A stretch of 64,000 bases of DNA from Lepus europaeus (GCF_033115175.1 NC_084831.1:46222002-46286001); one strand, 5' to 3'; shown: positions 42,195-53,390, numbered from the stretch's first letter. Notes: generated from the sequence alone by a model not told the origin. Numbers and translations: made by a program.

Positions 42195-44702
42195 CCAACA
42201 CGTTTTTGAAAAATTTATTTTATACTCTGAGAAGCTAAGAACTCTGCCACGCACAAATCAAATTTAGAATTCCGGTTCTTCCCTAGTTTACCTACTTCCT
42301 TTTGAAGTTTTATAAACAAGATTTTGTACACAAGAGGTAGCAGAGGACAATTCCAGTCTGCTTGTTCCAAGCTCGAAAGGTAACTGCACACACCTTGAGG
42401 TTAGCAGGGAGGTGGGGGGCGGGCAGGCCAGGCAATCCTCACGTGTTTTCCCGCTCTCAGCGACCGCGGGAGTCCTCCGGGAGAGGCCCCGGGCGGGGGA
42501 CGCCTCTGCCGGGCAGCAGGGCCAGCCGAAGGCCAGCCTTCACTAGGGAGCTTCTTGCCGACACAACGCATTGAGTCACTTGTGCAATTCCTGCTCGATT
42601 TGCAGACCATTTTGAAAATTTATAAAAACATCTTCATCCAAAAAATTGGCAGTAAAAATGACAACTCTTCCAAGGTGAGCCTGTCCCTAGGTGCCGCTTC
42701 GTGGGACGTGAAGAAGGCGGCATCAGCAGCGCGGCTGGCTGCAGCTCTCGGAAGCCAGGTGGTGAGCCGCAGGTGGTGAGCCGCAGGCTGAAGCGATGCG
42801 CGTTGCAGCGACGACACAGGCAAGGTGAAGCAGAGCGCGTGCGTGCGGCGCTGACCGCAGGGGCCGGCGAGGACGGCGGAGGCGGGGCGGAAGGCGTCGT
42901 TTCCATAGGAAATAAGGGGACTTAGGAGTGACCGTTTCACTCCTGAATTTGGGCTCCTGAGAGTGCAGCTGCCAGCGATGACGCCCCAACACCTATCATT
43001 GCCGGCTTTTCAGTGTCACGGCCCTTCTGTGAGGACGGGTGCGGGCAGGAGGGCGGGGAGGGATACCGCGGCACACCATGTCTGCGTGCTCCTGGTCGAC
43101 TCTAGAACCTGCACGATGGCCACAGCAGCATCAGGCCTGCCAGGCGCCCCCACCGGTCCCGGCTCTGCTCTTCCACGCTGCCCTCCTCTTCTCCAGGGGC
43201 GGCACACAGCCGGCGCCGCCCGTGGGGGCCCTGGGAAGTTGAATGGTGAGATGACTGGTGGCTGGGTTGTGGAGTGCATGGCACTGCCAAGCCGTCTGCC
43301 CTGCCACGTGTCCACGCAGAACACAAAAGCAACCAAAAAGGCACTTTGGGGCCGGCCGCGCCTCTTTGACCTGGCAGGTCTAACCGACAGGGGCAACCTG
43401 GCACTTCCTAAGGCCCCCGGTTCTGCACATGGTGAGCTGAAAGTAAGGCAGAACACTCAACTAAAGGCAAAACAGGGCTGAGAATGTGAGCATTTCAAAA
43501 TACAAAATGTACAAAATATATGAAGTGTGTTGGTGTAAACCTCCCCCCCACCCCCCAGCCCCGGAGCTGGTATCTAACTGGAAATAAGTGAATGATGCTA
43601 TACGTGGGAAGTACAACTAAATGGATGGCTGTCCAATGGTTTTCTAGTCATTTCTAGGAAAAGAACTCTTAAGCCAGACCTGTTGTTTCCTTGTTAAGAA
43701 GTCCCATTGAGGAGAATCAACGTCTCAAATTCCTTCCCTGCATCAAAATTACTGCAGAACCCGCCAAGACAGCGGCGTCTGCCAATGCAACCCTTCACTT
43801 CGCATACACCCGCTCTCCAGGGGTTCAGTAATCAGGTTTTAAGCAAAAGCCAATGATTGCAGATCACATGATTTAAGACTACAGTTTATTCAATATGTCT
43901 CCAAGCATTAAAGGTAATTGCGTGAAGCCAACCTTAAAGTGCTTTGTACTTGCTGCTGTCCAGTCTGGTAGGGAACACCTCAGACCTGTAGCCCGACATC
44001 AGGGTGCAGCCTGTGCGTCTGGGGGGCACGGCACGCTTTTCTTTCTTTTTCTTTTTTTATTGCTCTTGGCAATCTTTTATATCAGAAAAATACCTTAAAG
44101 AGCTTAATTCATTCCCCGATTTTTGGTCCTGGCAACATTTCATCAAGATCCAAGCTTTGGCCAGGACTTTTCCAGACCCTTCGGAAGCTCTACACCCCAG
44201 GGAGACATATTAAATACAGAGGTCTGTGTAACCTGCATTCTGCAACTAGCATTTTACCACGGGAGGGAACTCGATCCCATCGCTTTACATCACTTTAAAC
44301 GGGATATTCCTACTCAATGTCACCACAAGATTAAAAATTTGCCCCCACATAGCAAAAGGCAGCCTGCTTTTTTTCCTTAAAATATAAAAACCAAAGGAAT
44401 TTCTTTTGTAGCATCAGAGAGAAAGCAACGGCTTTACCCCTCACTCTTATGTTCATGTAACAAAAGTCTGCCACCAACTTTATTTCCTAAAATCGTCACA
44501 GAAGTGTTGATGCAGGTGTGGACTGTGCCCTGGGACAGCGGATCTGCAGGCCGGCGTCCTCCCACCGCCAGACAGCGCCCGTGGAACACCCGCTCGCTGG
44601 TAAAGTGCTCGCTGCTCCGTCACGCAGCCCTCCCGTCCACTCTCCAGGCTCTGCCAAACGTCTCTAAAGGTGCTGAGCATCCACAGGTGCCGGGCACGTC
44701 CC
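42195..44702 (-). other. USP24: USP24 3' untranslated region
   Basis: About 2.5 kb between the stop codon and the polyadenylation signal at 42214. AT-rich blocks (43480-44480) alternate with a CpG-rich part (42400-43250). No SINE is inserted, which fits an exonic region. ORFs in it are chance. Confidence 0.8.
42214..42219 (-). terminator. USP24: USP24 polyadenylation signal
   Basis: TTTATT on the plus strand is AATAAA on the minus strand, about 2.5 kb after the stop. Other candidates cannot be excluded without transcript data. Confidence 0.65.
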
Positions 44703-44765
44703 CTAAGGGTCCACGTCGTCAAGGTCACTTCTTAACTCACCAATCATCATGGGAGACTCTGAACC
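44703..44765 (-). CDS. USP24: USP24 terminal coding exon
   Basis: Encodes GSESPMMIGELRSDLDDVDP and the stop TAG (44703-44705 as CTA on the plus strand). Acceptor CTCGCAG on the minus strand. The end of the protein matches human as I recall it. Confidence 0.97.
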   Translation of the reverse strand, partial: GSESPMMIGELRSDLDDVDP

Positions 44766-46244
44766 CTGCGAGAGTTGGAGAACAGAGTTTTCTACATAGC
44801 CTCATTTATTTGGGTTCTGTAATTTAAACGTGTCTTCACCTAGCAACTCCATCAAGGCTTATTAAAGGATAGTAACACATAACCTACTTCACCTTTCAAT
44901 TCTCTGGTCTCATTTAGTCACTGATACACCCCAGTGACATCTTGCCTGAAGCCACAGTGCTACACGGGCTCTGGCCAGAATTCCAGGTGAGCCACGCAAC
45001 AAGGCAGAGGGATGGGCTGACTACCACCAACGCCCACTCTGTGACAGGCCCTGTACCTGCTGGGGGGACCCTGGGTCATTCCCAGATCTAATGCTGCCTC
45101 TGTCACCACGTGTACTTAACAACAGTCTCAAGACCTCCCAAGTGCTGTGGGGCTGGGGAGGACCAGGAGTGACACGGAGGCTGCACCGGAGGGGCCGGCA
45201 GGAGGAGGAACAAAGTGGTACTTGATTAATGGACATTCAGGGAGAGGCATGCAGGGGCTGAATCAGCCCGCGAAGATGAGGACAGGGAACACAGGCCACT
45301 GGTCAGGCCACTGCTGGGAGAAGGGAGGGGGCCAGGCAGGAAGAGGCCAAAGAGTGACCGGGCGCTGAGAGGCTGCAGATGGAGGGTTCGGATAACCCCG
45401 GAACCGGCTGGCTGTGGGCAGAAGACACAGGGAGAGGAGAGCGGTGTTGAAGACGGGCGAGAACTGAACACGTTCAACCACTGCTGGAAAGGGCCTGGCC
45501 GCGAGGGGGGCGAGAGTTCAATGTCACGGCGAGAGATGTAGGAAAAGAAAGAGAAAGAAGAAAACATGCAGTTGTGTCAGGAGGGAGGGGACTGAGGTGG
45601 GCAGCCATGGGGGAGCGGGGGCGAGCTTCTCCCCGCACGGGGGCAGTGCAGGCACGCGCACAGTGGGCTCTGAGCGTGGGAACCCGCCACTGTAGCCCTC
45701 GTCTGACAGCTTTTATTTTCTGTGAAAGCAAAGCAGGTGAAGAGCTAAATTGCTCCAAGGGACCTTGGAGTTATGTCACGTCACACCCAACACCCAACTC
45801 CCAACTGCAAAATTGGGGTACAGCCCCCTCACATGCTTGTCACGAGGACCCAAGAGAAAGCTCTGGCAGCGTTCATCTGCTGGGGCCCTACGTGTGCCAA
45901 GGACGGTGAAGGGGCCAGGGAAGGTGTGGGAGTGGGATGTGACCCAGGGTGTCCCCAGCGCTCCCTGGCCAGGCGCGGGCCCCACGCTGTGCGATCGAGA
46001 GGGAGGTCTCATCTTTCAGAGGAGGAGCGCGGCCTGGTCCCGGCGCGCCTGGCAGTCCCACACACACCGTCAGGAACGAACGTGACAGCTGCCCGGGAAT
46101 TTTCGTGCCTGCTGGCTCCCTAGGTGCTCTCTCTGCACCCACTCCGCTCATGGTGACCAGCAGACGCAGGCTCCGGCGCGTGCTCAGTCTTCCTGGTCAA
46201 GGAGCCCGCCTCAGGGAGTTTGCCATAGCAACCAAAGTGGACCC

Positions 46245-46397
46245 TCACTTGAGTCATTACCCGCTGCCTCCCAAAGTACACACCAACAGGAAGCTGGATC
46301 AGAAGCAGAGCCAGGACTCAAACCCAGGTGCCCCAATATGTGACGCAGGCTTCCCAGGACGCATCCTAGCTGCTGCGCCAAATGCCCACCACCTCCT
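46245..46397 (-). mobile_element. CSINE-related SINE fragment, reverse
   Basis: TCATTACCCGCTGCCTCCCA, AACAGGAAGCTGGATCAGAA and CTCAAACCCAGGTGCCCCAA. The 3' (tail) half is missing. Confidence 0.82.
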
Positions 46398-46725
46398 CTT
46401 TCCTGAAAATAGGCTTAGAAGTACTGTGACTCCCCGCAAGCAGGTATACCTCCCGTGCAGGGAGCAACGTTCCGAAAGGCCGGTGGCGGGAGAGGAGGGG
46501 CTCGTAGTAAGCCAGGAGAAGGAAGTGAACCAGTTGCCGGCGAGCGGCTGTGGTGTGGCTTCATTGGGACTGCTTCCAGCTGGGTCTGAAAGCCTCTGGA
46601 CCACAGCGCGGCCCAGCTCTGTGGCCACTGTGGGCGCGCTCTCAGCTGCAGTCACCGGAGGCAGAGCCTCTTAGCGCAGAAGCAGGCATGGCCCTGTCCC
46701 CCACCACCGTGCCCCCCAGCTGTAC

Positions 46726-46839
46726 CTGCTGCTGTAAATGCCTCTCTCCGTTCTCATTGGCAGGACTGCTCTCCGACCCGTTACTGCTGCCCGACTGCTC
46801 TTTCTCATTCAACAAAGCTGTGGCATATGCGAGCGTGTC
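46726..46839 (-). CDS. USP24: USP24 penultimate coding exon
   Basis: 114 nt, phase 0. Encodes DTLAYATALLNEKEQSGSSN, then the Ser/Asn/Glu-rich GSESSPANENGERHLQQQ, probably disordered. Acceptor GATGCCTGCAG, donor GTACAG. One Gln more than the human sequence as recalled. Confidence 0.96.
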
Positions 46840-47117
46840 CTGCAGGCATCACAGACACAGGGAGGAAACGTCAGGGACCGGGACTCTGGCGAGGCTTTCG
46901 TGGCAGCCCAGGAGCACCCCTACCCTCTGCCCTCCCGTGCTCTCCTTCTAGGGCAGCACCTCGTGCACATTTGCCTGTGTGGACATCAGCTGTCTCCCGC
47001 AGAAAACGCAGGGGCTGCTCGTCCTGCTCTCACCGTGGCCACACACTTCTCTGCCCGGAGGCCGCAGTTCCCTTGGGCAGGGATTTCCCAGCACAGGGAC
47101 ACACACACAGCGCTCAC

Positions 47118-47204
47118 CTGAGCTGAGATGGTTCGCTGAAAGGTTTTTCCAGTTGACGTTTCGTTAGAGACATTGCTCTGTGGTGTCCAATAATGTTCCG
47201 ACAT
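47118..47204 (-). CDS. USP24: USP24 coding exon, 3rd from the end
   Basis: 87 nt, phase 0. Encodes MSEHYWTPQSNVSNETSTGK and TFQRTISAQ. The first codon is ATG but it is internal to the protein, continuing QWLQKK of the previous exon. Donor GTGAGC. Confidence 0.97.
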
Positions 47205-47571
47205 CTAAGAGGGGAAGCCAAAAAGGCCACCCGGGAGGGTGAAACAAAGAAGCCCGGTTAGCCTGCAGGTTCTGTCGGCAGACACCGGAGTCCAAGATGC
47301 GGCCTCCCCAGTCCTTCCCTGCCTCGGACTCCAGGGAAGACGCCACTCCGCTCTCTGCTCCCCTGGTTCTCCCTCCGTTTGCACCTACAGGACACCTGCA
47401 CGGCAGACCCCTTGCCCGCCGTTCTGCTTCCTGTGGTTTATTACCTGCACACTGCAAATACTAAGGTCCCAGAAACGGGCAATCGGTAAATGTTAAACCA
47501 CATACCCTGTGAGCGCTGTGATGACGTCCCTGGAGAGGACGCCCCCCGCGCCCCCCGCCCTGCTTTCGGAA

Positions 47572-47715
47572 GGGCAGGAGCAGCCTCAGGCCACGTCCCA
47601 AGGCCGGCGCCACTCGCCTCACTTCCTCCCACCATCACCAGAAGGGTGAGCACGTTCACGTGACTATCCACTACGGTTCCTTACTGCTCCATACTCCCCT
47701 CTGCTTATTATTAGT
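47572..47715 (+). repeat. 144-bp dispersed duplicate, copy 1
   Basis: Aligns without gaps to 50090-50233 with three substitutions. Starts GGGCAGGAGCAGCCTCAGGC and ends TTATTATTAGT. Lies in a USP24 intron. Confidence 0.93.
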
Positions 47716-47867
47716 GACAGAAATTAAAGTTTAGCACAGGTGTGTATGCATAGGGAAAACGCTGTGTCTGCAGGGGTCCGTAGGAGCTATGGTCTGAGGC
47801 ATCTGCTGGGGGTTTCTGAATGTATCCTCAAAAGATAAAGGGGGACAACTGTTATGGCACAAACTTT

Positions 47868-48025
47868 TTAAAAGATTCCTGGTCTCCAATGGTGGTGGGG
47901 CCCAAATGCTTTGGCCAACTTTCACTTCCATCCCAGTGCAGCAGCAGGAAGTCGGACTGGAGCAGCTGGGACTCATGTGGATCCCATGCATCACGGGATG
48001 CCAGTGCTCCACGTGCAGGCTCAGC
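47868..48025 (-). mobile_element. CSINE fragment, reverse, diverged
   Basis: AAAGATTCCTGGTCTCCAAT, CAGCAGCAGGAAGTCGGACT and GCATCACGGGATGCCAGTGC fit a decayed C repeat. Confidence 0.65.
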
Positions 48026-48211
48026 AGCACAATGACAGCCCCAAGGCACAGACTTAATGCATAAAAGTCAGCACTGACTGCGCCAAAGGAGCATCTGAGG
48101 GCTGAGATCCGGCTATAAAGTAAGTTCAAGAGATTTTTCCTGATGAGATGTGCTATTACTGATTCCCATGTTGTAGCCAGAACCTAACACAACTGAACAA
48201 AATTCAGTTAC

Positions 48212-48287
48212 CTTCTTCTGTAGCCACTGCACAGCCCAGCTCCAGTGGTGGGAGTTCTCCTTGAAGTATTCCTTAGCAGCAGGACAC
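48212..48287 (-). CDS. USP24: USP24 coding exon, 4th from the end
   Basis: 76 nt beginning with the last base of a split Lys codon. Encodes CPAAKEYFKENSHHWSWAVQ WLQKK, rich in aromatic residues. Acceptor GCCCAG, donor GTAACT. Confidence 0.97.
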
Positions 48288-48678
48288 CTGGGCATTGAGG
48301 ATGTTCTTATTAGCCACATGCTTCCTGGTAAATCACTTGTTTAACCTACAGGACCTTTGATTTTCAAACACAAATGCTACTTTCATTTTTCTTCATTGGT
48401 AATACATTCACATGCCTCACCCACAAGAGGCAGGAAGAAGCAAGTGTGTAGTGAGAAGTCTGCCATCTCGCTAACTTTCAGCCACCAGGTGCTACTGGAA
48501 TGCAAAACAGAAAAACAAAACCCAAATCCACAACAAATTGTACACTCGGTAAAGGACCTCTTGATAGAAACAAATTCGCCTCTGATTTTTGTGATTTGAA
48601 GAAGCAAAAATGAGAGGATGGGGGAGATAGTTTTAAAGCATGATCCTGGAGATCACCCCTTTCCACTTCTTCCTATCT

Positions 48679-49024
48679 ATCTATCTATCTATTTATTTAT
48701 TTTATTTTTGACAGGTAGAGTGGACAGTGAGAGAGAGAGAGACAGAGAGAAAGGTCTTCCTTTGCCGTTGGTTCACCCTCCAATGGCCGCCGCGGCTGGC
48801 GCACCGCGCTGATCCGATGGCAGGAGCCAGGTGCTTCTCCTGGTCTCCCATGGGGTGCAGGGCCCAAGCACTTGTGCCATCCTCCACTGCCTTCCTGGGC
48901 CATAGCAGAGAGCTGGCCTGGAAGAAGGGCAACCAGGACAGAATCCGGCACCCCGACTGGGACTAGAACCCGGTGTGCCGGTGCCGTTAGGCGGAGGACT
49001 AGCCTGTTGAGCCACAGCGCTGGC
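48679..49024 (-). mobile_element. CSINE, full length, young, with intact target duplication
   Basis: Complete reverse C repeat from a CTAT/TTTA-rich tail to the head ending TTGAGCCACAGCGCTGGCC. Flanked by the 16-bp direct repeat CCACTTCTTCCTATCT at 48663-48678 and 49025-49040, which indicates a recent L1-driven insertion. Exact ends are ambiguous by one or two bases. Confidence 0.93.
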
Positions 49025-49672
49025 CCACTTCTTCCTATCTAGAAAGCTATTCTTCACACTTGGAGTTAGTGCTAGGCGTTGTATGGCCATGAATGTGCAT
49101 GTGAGCAGTGACTGAAGAATGCATGAGTGCGGGCAGGGACACGAGAATCTGGGCTGGGCCATTTGCTGACATCAGCTACATCAGTGGCCTCGGCACTGCT
49201 CACAAATGCCAGTCAGAGGCAGACACTTGAGCTAGCATGCTGCCCACATCAAGCCCAGCCAGCGAATCCAGAATCACAGTAGGCTGACACCCACTGGTGG
49301 CCACAGTACTGACATCTGCATAATGGGTGTGCATGCATTCTTGTGACGGGGCTCTACTTATGTCTGTTTAGGAAGCTCAAGTGCAGATTAAGTCTAACCG
49401 ATTCACTTTCTTACTCTGGTCTAAGTCCAAGGAAGGTGATTCCTGTGCCTAAGAATCAGTGAAAATCTGGAGCAAAATAAATCCAGCAGTAACGATGCCG
49501 AGGTGTGAGGCTCGGCGAAGGTGGTGTGGTGTGCTCAGCCACTCTGGGCTGTCACACAGGAAGCAGCCACGTGGCAATCCGCGAGGGTTCCTTCTAGTGT
49601 TAAGACCTTTACTTTCCAAGGCTCCATCGACTGAAAAACTGGATAAACAAAATGTGCTATATACATACAGTA

Positions 49673-49805
49673 AAATAAGAGATTTCAAAAAATTCATGGA
49701 AAAATGGAATTACATGGTGAGCTTATTTTGGTGCAGAACACTTTGAAACCCATGCAGTTTTCTCATAATATGCATTTTCTATGAATTTTTTGGGGGGGTC
49801 CCTCT
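49673..49805. mobile_element. MITE-like element with terminal inverted repeats
   Basis: Begins and ends next to TA (49671-49672 and 49806-49807). Arms AAAAAATTCATGGAAAAATG and, reversed from the right side, AAAAAATTCATAGAAAATG form an inverted repeat. It sits within an L1 phrase that is otherwise continuous across it. It may be a small non-autonomous mariner/Tc1-type DNA transposon; the family assignment is an inference. Confidence 0.65.
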
Positions 49806-50016
49806 TATTGTTCAGCCTTAAAAAAAGGAAGAAAATTCTGGCAGATGCTGCAGCATGGATGGACCGTGAAGACATCACGCTCAGCGAAGTCAGTCAGTTA
49901 ACAAAAAGACAAATGCTGCAGGAGCCTACTACTCTGAGTACCTGCAGCACTCACGGTCACATCAAGGGCTGCGGGCAGGGGCAACTGGGGAGTTGGGGCA
50001 CAGAGCTGCAGTTCTG

Positions 50017-50112
50017 GAAGAGAAGCGTCCTAGGGACAGATGGGCAGGAGCAGCCTCAGGCCACGAAGAGAAGCGTCCTAGGGACGGATGGGCAGGAGCA
50101 GCCTCAGGCCAC
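50017..50112 (+). repeat. Two tandem 48-bp units
   Basis: Units 50017-50064 and 50065-50112 differ at one base (ACAGATG versus ACGGATG). Each begins GAAGAGAAGCGTCCTAGGGA and ends CAGCCTCAGGCCAC. Confidence 0.95.
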
Positions 50113-50233
50113 GTCCCAAGGCCGGCGCCACTCGCCTCACTTCCTCCCACCATCACCAGAAGGGTGAGCACGTTCACGTGACTATCTGCTACGGTTCCTT
50201 ACTGCTCCGTACTCCCCTCTGCTTATTATTAGT
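50090..50233 (+). repeat. 144-bp dispersed duplicate, copy 2
   Basis: Second copy of 47572-47715, 2,518 bp away in the same orientation. Its start overlaps the second 48-bp tandem unit. Confidence 0.93.
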
Positions 50234-50698
50234 TACTGCTGTTACATTCTGCATTTTCTATGTTCTGTTAAATTATGTTAAATTCGGATGGTGGGGACGA
50301 GTCGCACAGCGTGTGCATACTTAATCCACTGAGCTGCACATACGAAACCAAGTAAAAATGGCAAATTTTATGTCTGTTTTACCATAATTAAAGAAAAGAA
50401 TCTTTGCTTTTAATCAGCCTGTGTGCAAGCGTTAGGGCTACAATGCTAAGGTCCTCACGTAAGCCACATGTGATCTGTAACCACTCCAACTATCTGACCT
50501 CATGAGGCTGTTACAAAGATTAAGTAAAATAATAGAGTATTTATCGGCACAGTGCTTGCAGCCACGAATGCCTGACAGCTACAAGTGAAATGGCTCTGTG
50601 TCTTGAGAGGTTATAGTGAAATCAGGAACCTAGAGGCTGAAAGAGTTGGTGCTTGGGCTACATTAATCAGAGACCACAAGTAAAGATTCAGGAACTTG

Positions 50699-50850
50699 GG
50701 GCCGGCATTGTGGCACCCGTTGATGTGCCTGGAAAGGAGGAGATGATGGCCTAAGTACCTGGACCCCCGCCACCCACGCAGGAGACCGGGATGGAGTCCT
50801 GGCCTAAGAGCTCCTTCTGTCTCTCTGTCACTCTGCAACTCTGACTACTG
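50699..50850 (+). mobile_element. CSINE, internally deleted
   Basis: Head TTGGGGCCGGCATTGTGGCA is followed directly by the body GGCCTAAGTACCTGGACCCC and the 3' CTGTCACTCTGCAACTCTGA; the segment between them is missing. Confidence 0.82.
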
Positions 50851-51056
50851 TTTTCCTGGTCCCTCCTTACCTTCTTCTGAGCCCATCCTGACAGGTCACT
50901 GTGCCTTTCATACACGCACACCCTGAATTAGGTTTTCAAGGCACCAAAACAAAGCAGTCTGTCGTCCTCCGCCCCCACCCCCGCCCACTTCCCCTGGTCA
51001 TATTTTCCTTGTAGTTAAAGCACCATTACTTGCCTGCATTTTCAGTCCGTACTTAC

Positions 51057-51135
51057 TTTTGAGCAAGAGTTACAAGAAACTTGACGCACTGGTAGCAGCG
51101 ACTGCTGTCCACGTGATTACTGTGGTGCATCAAAG
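51057..51135 (-). CDS. USP24: USP24 coding exon, 5th from the end
   Basis: 79 nt, starting with two bases of an Ala codon and ending with two bases of a Lys codon. Encodes LMHHSNHVDSSRCYQCVKFL VTLAQ. Donor is a perfect GTAAGT. Its acceptor ends the GC-AG intron. Confidence 0.96.
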
Positions 51136-52150
51136 CTGAGGGAGAGAAGAGGGCAGGCTCACAGCAGAGGCCGAGACGGCAGGCAGCGGGCTCCCCCGTT
51201 GGGAAAATGACACTCTCATGTGCAGACAGGTAAGCTGTCACTTAACTAAAGGCATGGCAGTGCCTCACTCACTGAACCCGCCAAATTCTAAGGGGGAAAA
51301 CACTACTTTAAATGTGTTTGAAGAGCATGCGAGGTAGTTGAGGTTGACTTTTAGGAGAAATGAAAAGGAACCTGCATTTATACATGCTGATTATTCACAC
51401 AGACAGAAGCCAGACCTCCTCCACACACCATGCTAGTGAGGGAAGGTGTTTACAACACTTCTTTTTTTTTTTTGGATAAACAGAAACTTATGGTGTTGGT
51501 TCAATTCAACACATACATCTCGCATTTTAGGGATTTACAGACACTCGACACTCAGTCCCTGCCGCTGCTCTGATAGAGGCACCAACCCGCAGCGTGGCCT
51601 GGAAGGCGTGACCACAGCACCTTCTGCCTTACATCTCCTCTCTGCAATGCCAGCAGCCCGGGCCCCCTCCTGATCCTGTGATGACTCCAGAGAAGTCGGG
51701 GCCGTGGAAGCTGGATCAGACTGTTTTCAAACTCAACTTTTTCTAAAGGCTTAGGGAGGTCAATTTAGCTACTGAAAAGACAGCTCTGACAAAATCCTAT
51801 AGTGGATGTTGGACTCCGGCACAGTCCCACCCCAGGTGGAACGACCACGTCCTGAGTGTGAGCTCTCAGTCTCCCTCCCCGGTAGCTGCGGACTGGAAGG
51901 AAAGATTTCCTGCCTTAGAAAGTGGCCTTCGACCTGCTGAAGAGTCCCACAGCACCCCTGAATCTCACCTGCCTCGGTCACAGGACCCAGGCGGCCCCTG
52001 ACTGACTGAGGCAGGAACGAGATCCTGGGATTTTAATTCTCCTGATCAGAATGAGGGAACGTAACGGCCCCACCACTCTCCAGTGCTGCTCACGGATCTA
52101 AGCCGGGGGGCAGTGACTGGACCCTCGCCCAGAAGGCCAGGCATACTTGC

Positions 52151-52217
52151 CTAGTAATCCATTTTCTGTCTCAAACACAAATTTGACTCGCTCTACTTGT
52201 ATGGGATCTTCAATAAC
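52151..52217 (-). CDS. USP24: USP24 coding exon, 6th from the end (GC donor)
   Basis: 67 nt, phase 0 to 1. Encodes VIEDPIQVERVKFVFETENG LL plus the first base of an Ala codon. The donor on the minus strand reads CTAG then GCAAGT, a GC-AG splice site, otherwise a perfect U1 match. No GT nearby would keep the frame and the conserved junction with ALMHHSN. Confidence 0.93.
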
Positions 52218-53082
52218 CTGTGAAAGGAGGGACGGAAAGAAGCAAAGGTTGGTAAATGGAAGAACTTGGGTTTCAGCCACTGGTGCCTTCTTTACAATTC
52301 TAGACAAGAGATTTAGTTTCTAATGGAACAAAACCCAATACAAACAAATACCGCACCGACTGCCCTATCTCTGAAACCTATCTTAAATTTTAAACCAAGA
52401 TGAAAAGCTATTAATCTTTAAAGATCCACCCACTTCCTACACACACCTTCCTGGCAACCCTTCTGGCAGTGCTCTGTGCGTTATGAAGGCATGTACTTCA
52501 GGACCCTGAGCCCTTCATCGCTAACTTACTTAGCAAAGCATGTCTACATTTTGCTACTGCACAGGTTCTAAGGGTTTATGTGAAAGCATGCACCATGTTA
52601 GACCAGGCTGGATCTGGGTCCCATTGGTTGCTTCATTTCTGGTTCTCGGCACTGAGCTGGGCACAATGTAGTAAACTATATGGGTCTGCGGTTGATCAGA
52701 TGAGCAACACACGATCTTCCCCTTGGGAAGTGATAATCTGCCAAAGCTTCTAGAAGCACTAGGACCAAAAGAAGGCAAAGGGCCAGAAAGACGGGCTCCT
52801 AATAAATTGCGCCCAAGATGTATTTTCTCAAAAACTGTTTTACTAAATGCTTCCTCTGTACCATAGTCCCTCCTGCTCTCTTCCAGGGCCTTAGGGCTAG
52901 TCTCTCTCATTGGCTTATAACCAGTCACCAAATTCTATTGATGCTCTAAACTCTTCTTAATCTGCCCTTGTCCCTACCACCCTCTGCCTCTTCCCTGTTG
53001 GAAGCCTTGTTGTTTCACACTCAGATTATTGATAGTCTCCTATATATGGTCTTCCAATTCCCAACTGTGCTTCTTCCTTGTT

Positions 53083-53390
53083 TATTTATTTATTTGAAGG
53101 GCAGAGTTAGACACACACACACACACAGATTGAGAAAGAGAAAGAGAGACACACACACACACACAGAGATATCTTCCATCTGCTGGTTCACTCCCCAAAT
53201 GGCCATAAAAGCCAGGGCTGAGACAGGCCAAAGCCAGGAGTCCAAGTACTTGGGCCATCTTCTGCTGCTTTTCCAGGTGCATTAGCAGGGAGCTGGATCA
53301 GAAGTGGAGCAGTCAGGATTTGAACTGGCGCTCATGTGGGAAGCTGGCATTGCAGGCAGTGGTTTAACCTGCTGCAGCACAGGGCTGGCC
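53083..53390 (-). mobile_element. CSINE, full length, older, reverse
   Basis: TTTATTTATTTATTTGAAGG tail, two CA-rich tracts, GCAGGGAGCTGGATCAGAAG and reversed head CTGCTGCAGCACAGGGCTGG. Confidence 0.9.

Larger units (their letters stand above)
49600..50397 (+). mobile_element. Ancient L1 3'-end, interrupted
   Basis: Carries L1M-type phrases: GAAAAACTGGATAAACAAAA, CAGCATGGATGGACCGTGAA, and the end TACCATAATTAAAG after AATGGCAAATTTTATG. It is interrupted by a 133-bp palindromic element (49673-49805) and contains a 48-bp tandem duplication plus one copy of a 144-bp dispersed repeat. Confidence 0.75.

Noticed and set aside
47118-47204. An alternative translation start at the ATG of this USP24 exon
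   Set aside because: The Met is internal and directly continues the conserved QWLQKK of the preceding exon. There is no promoter evidence.
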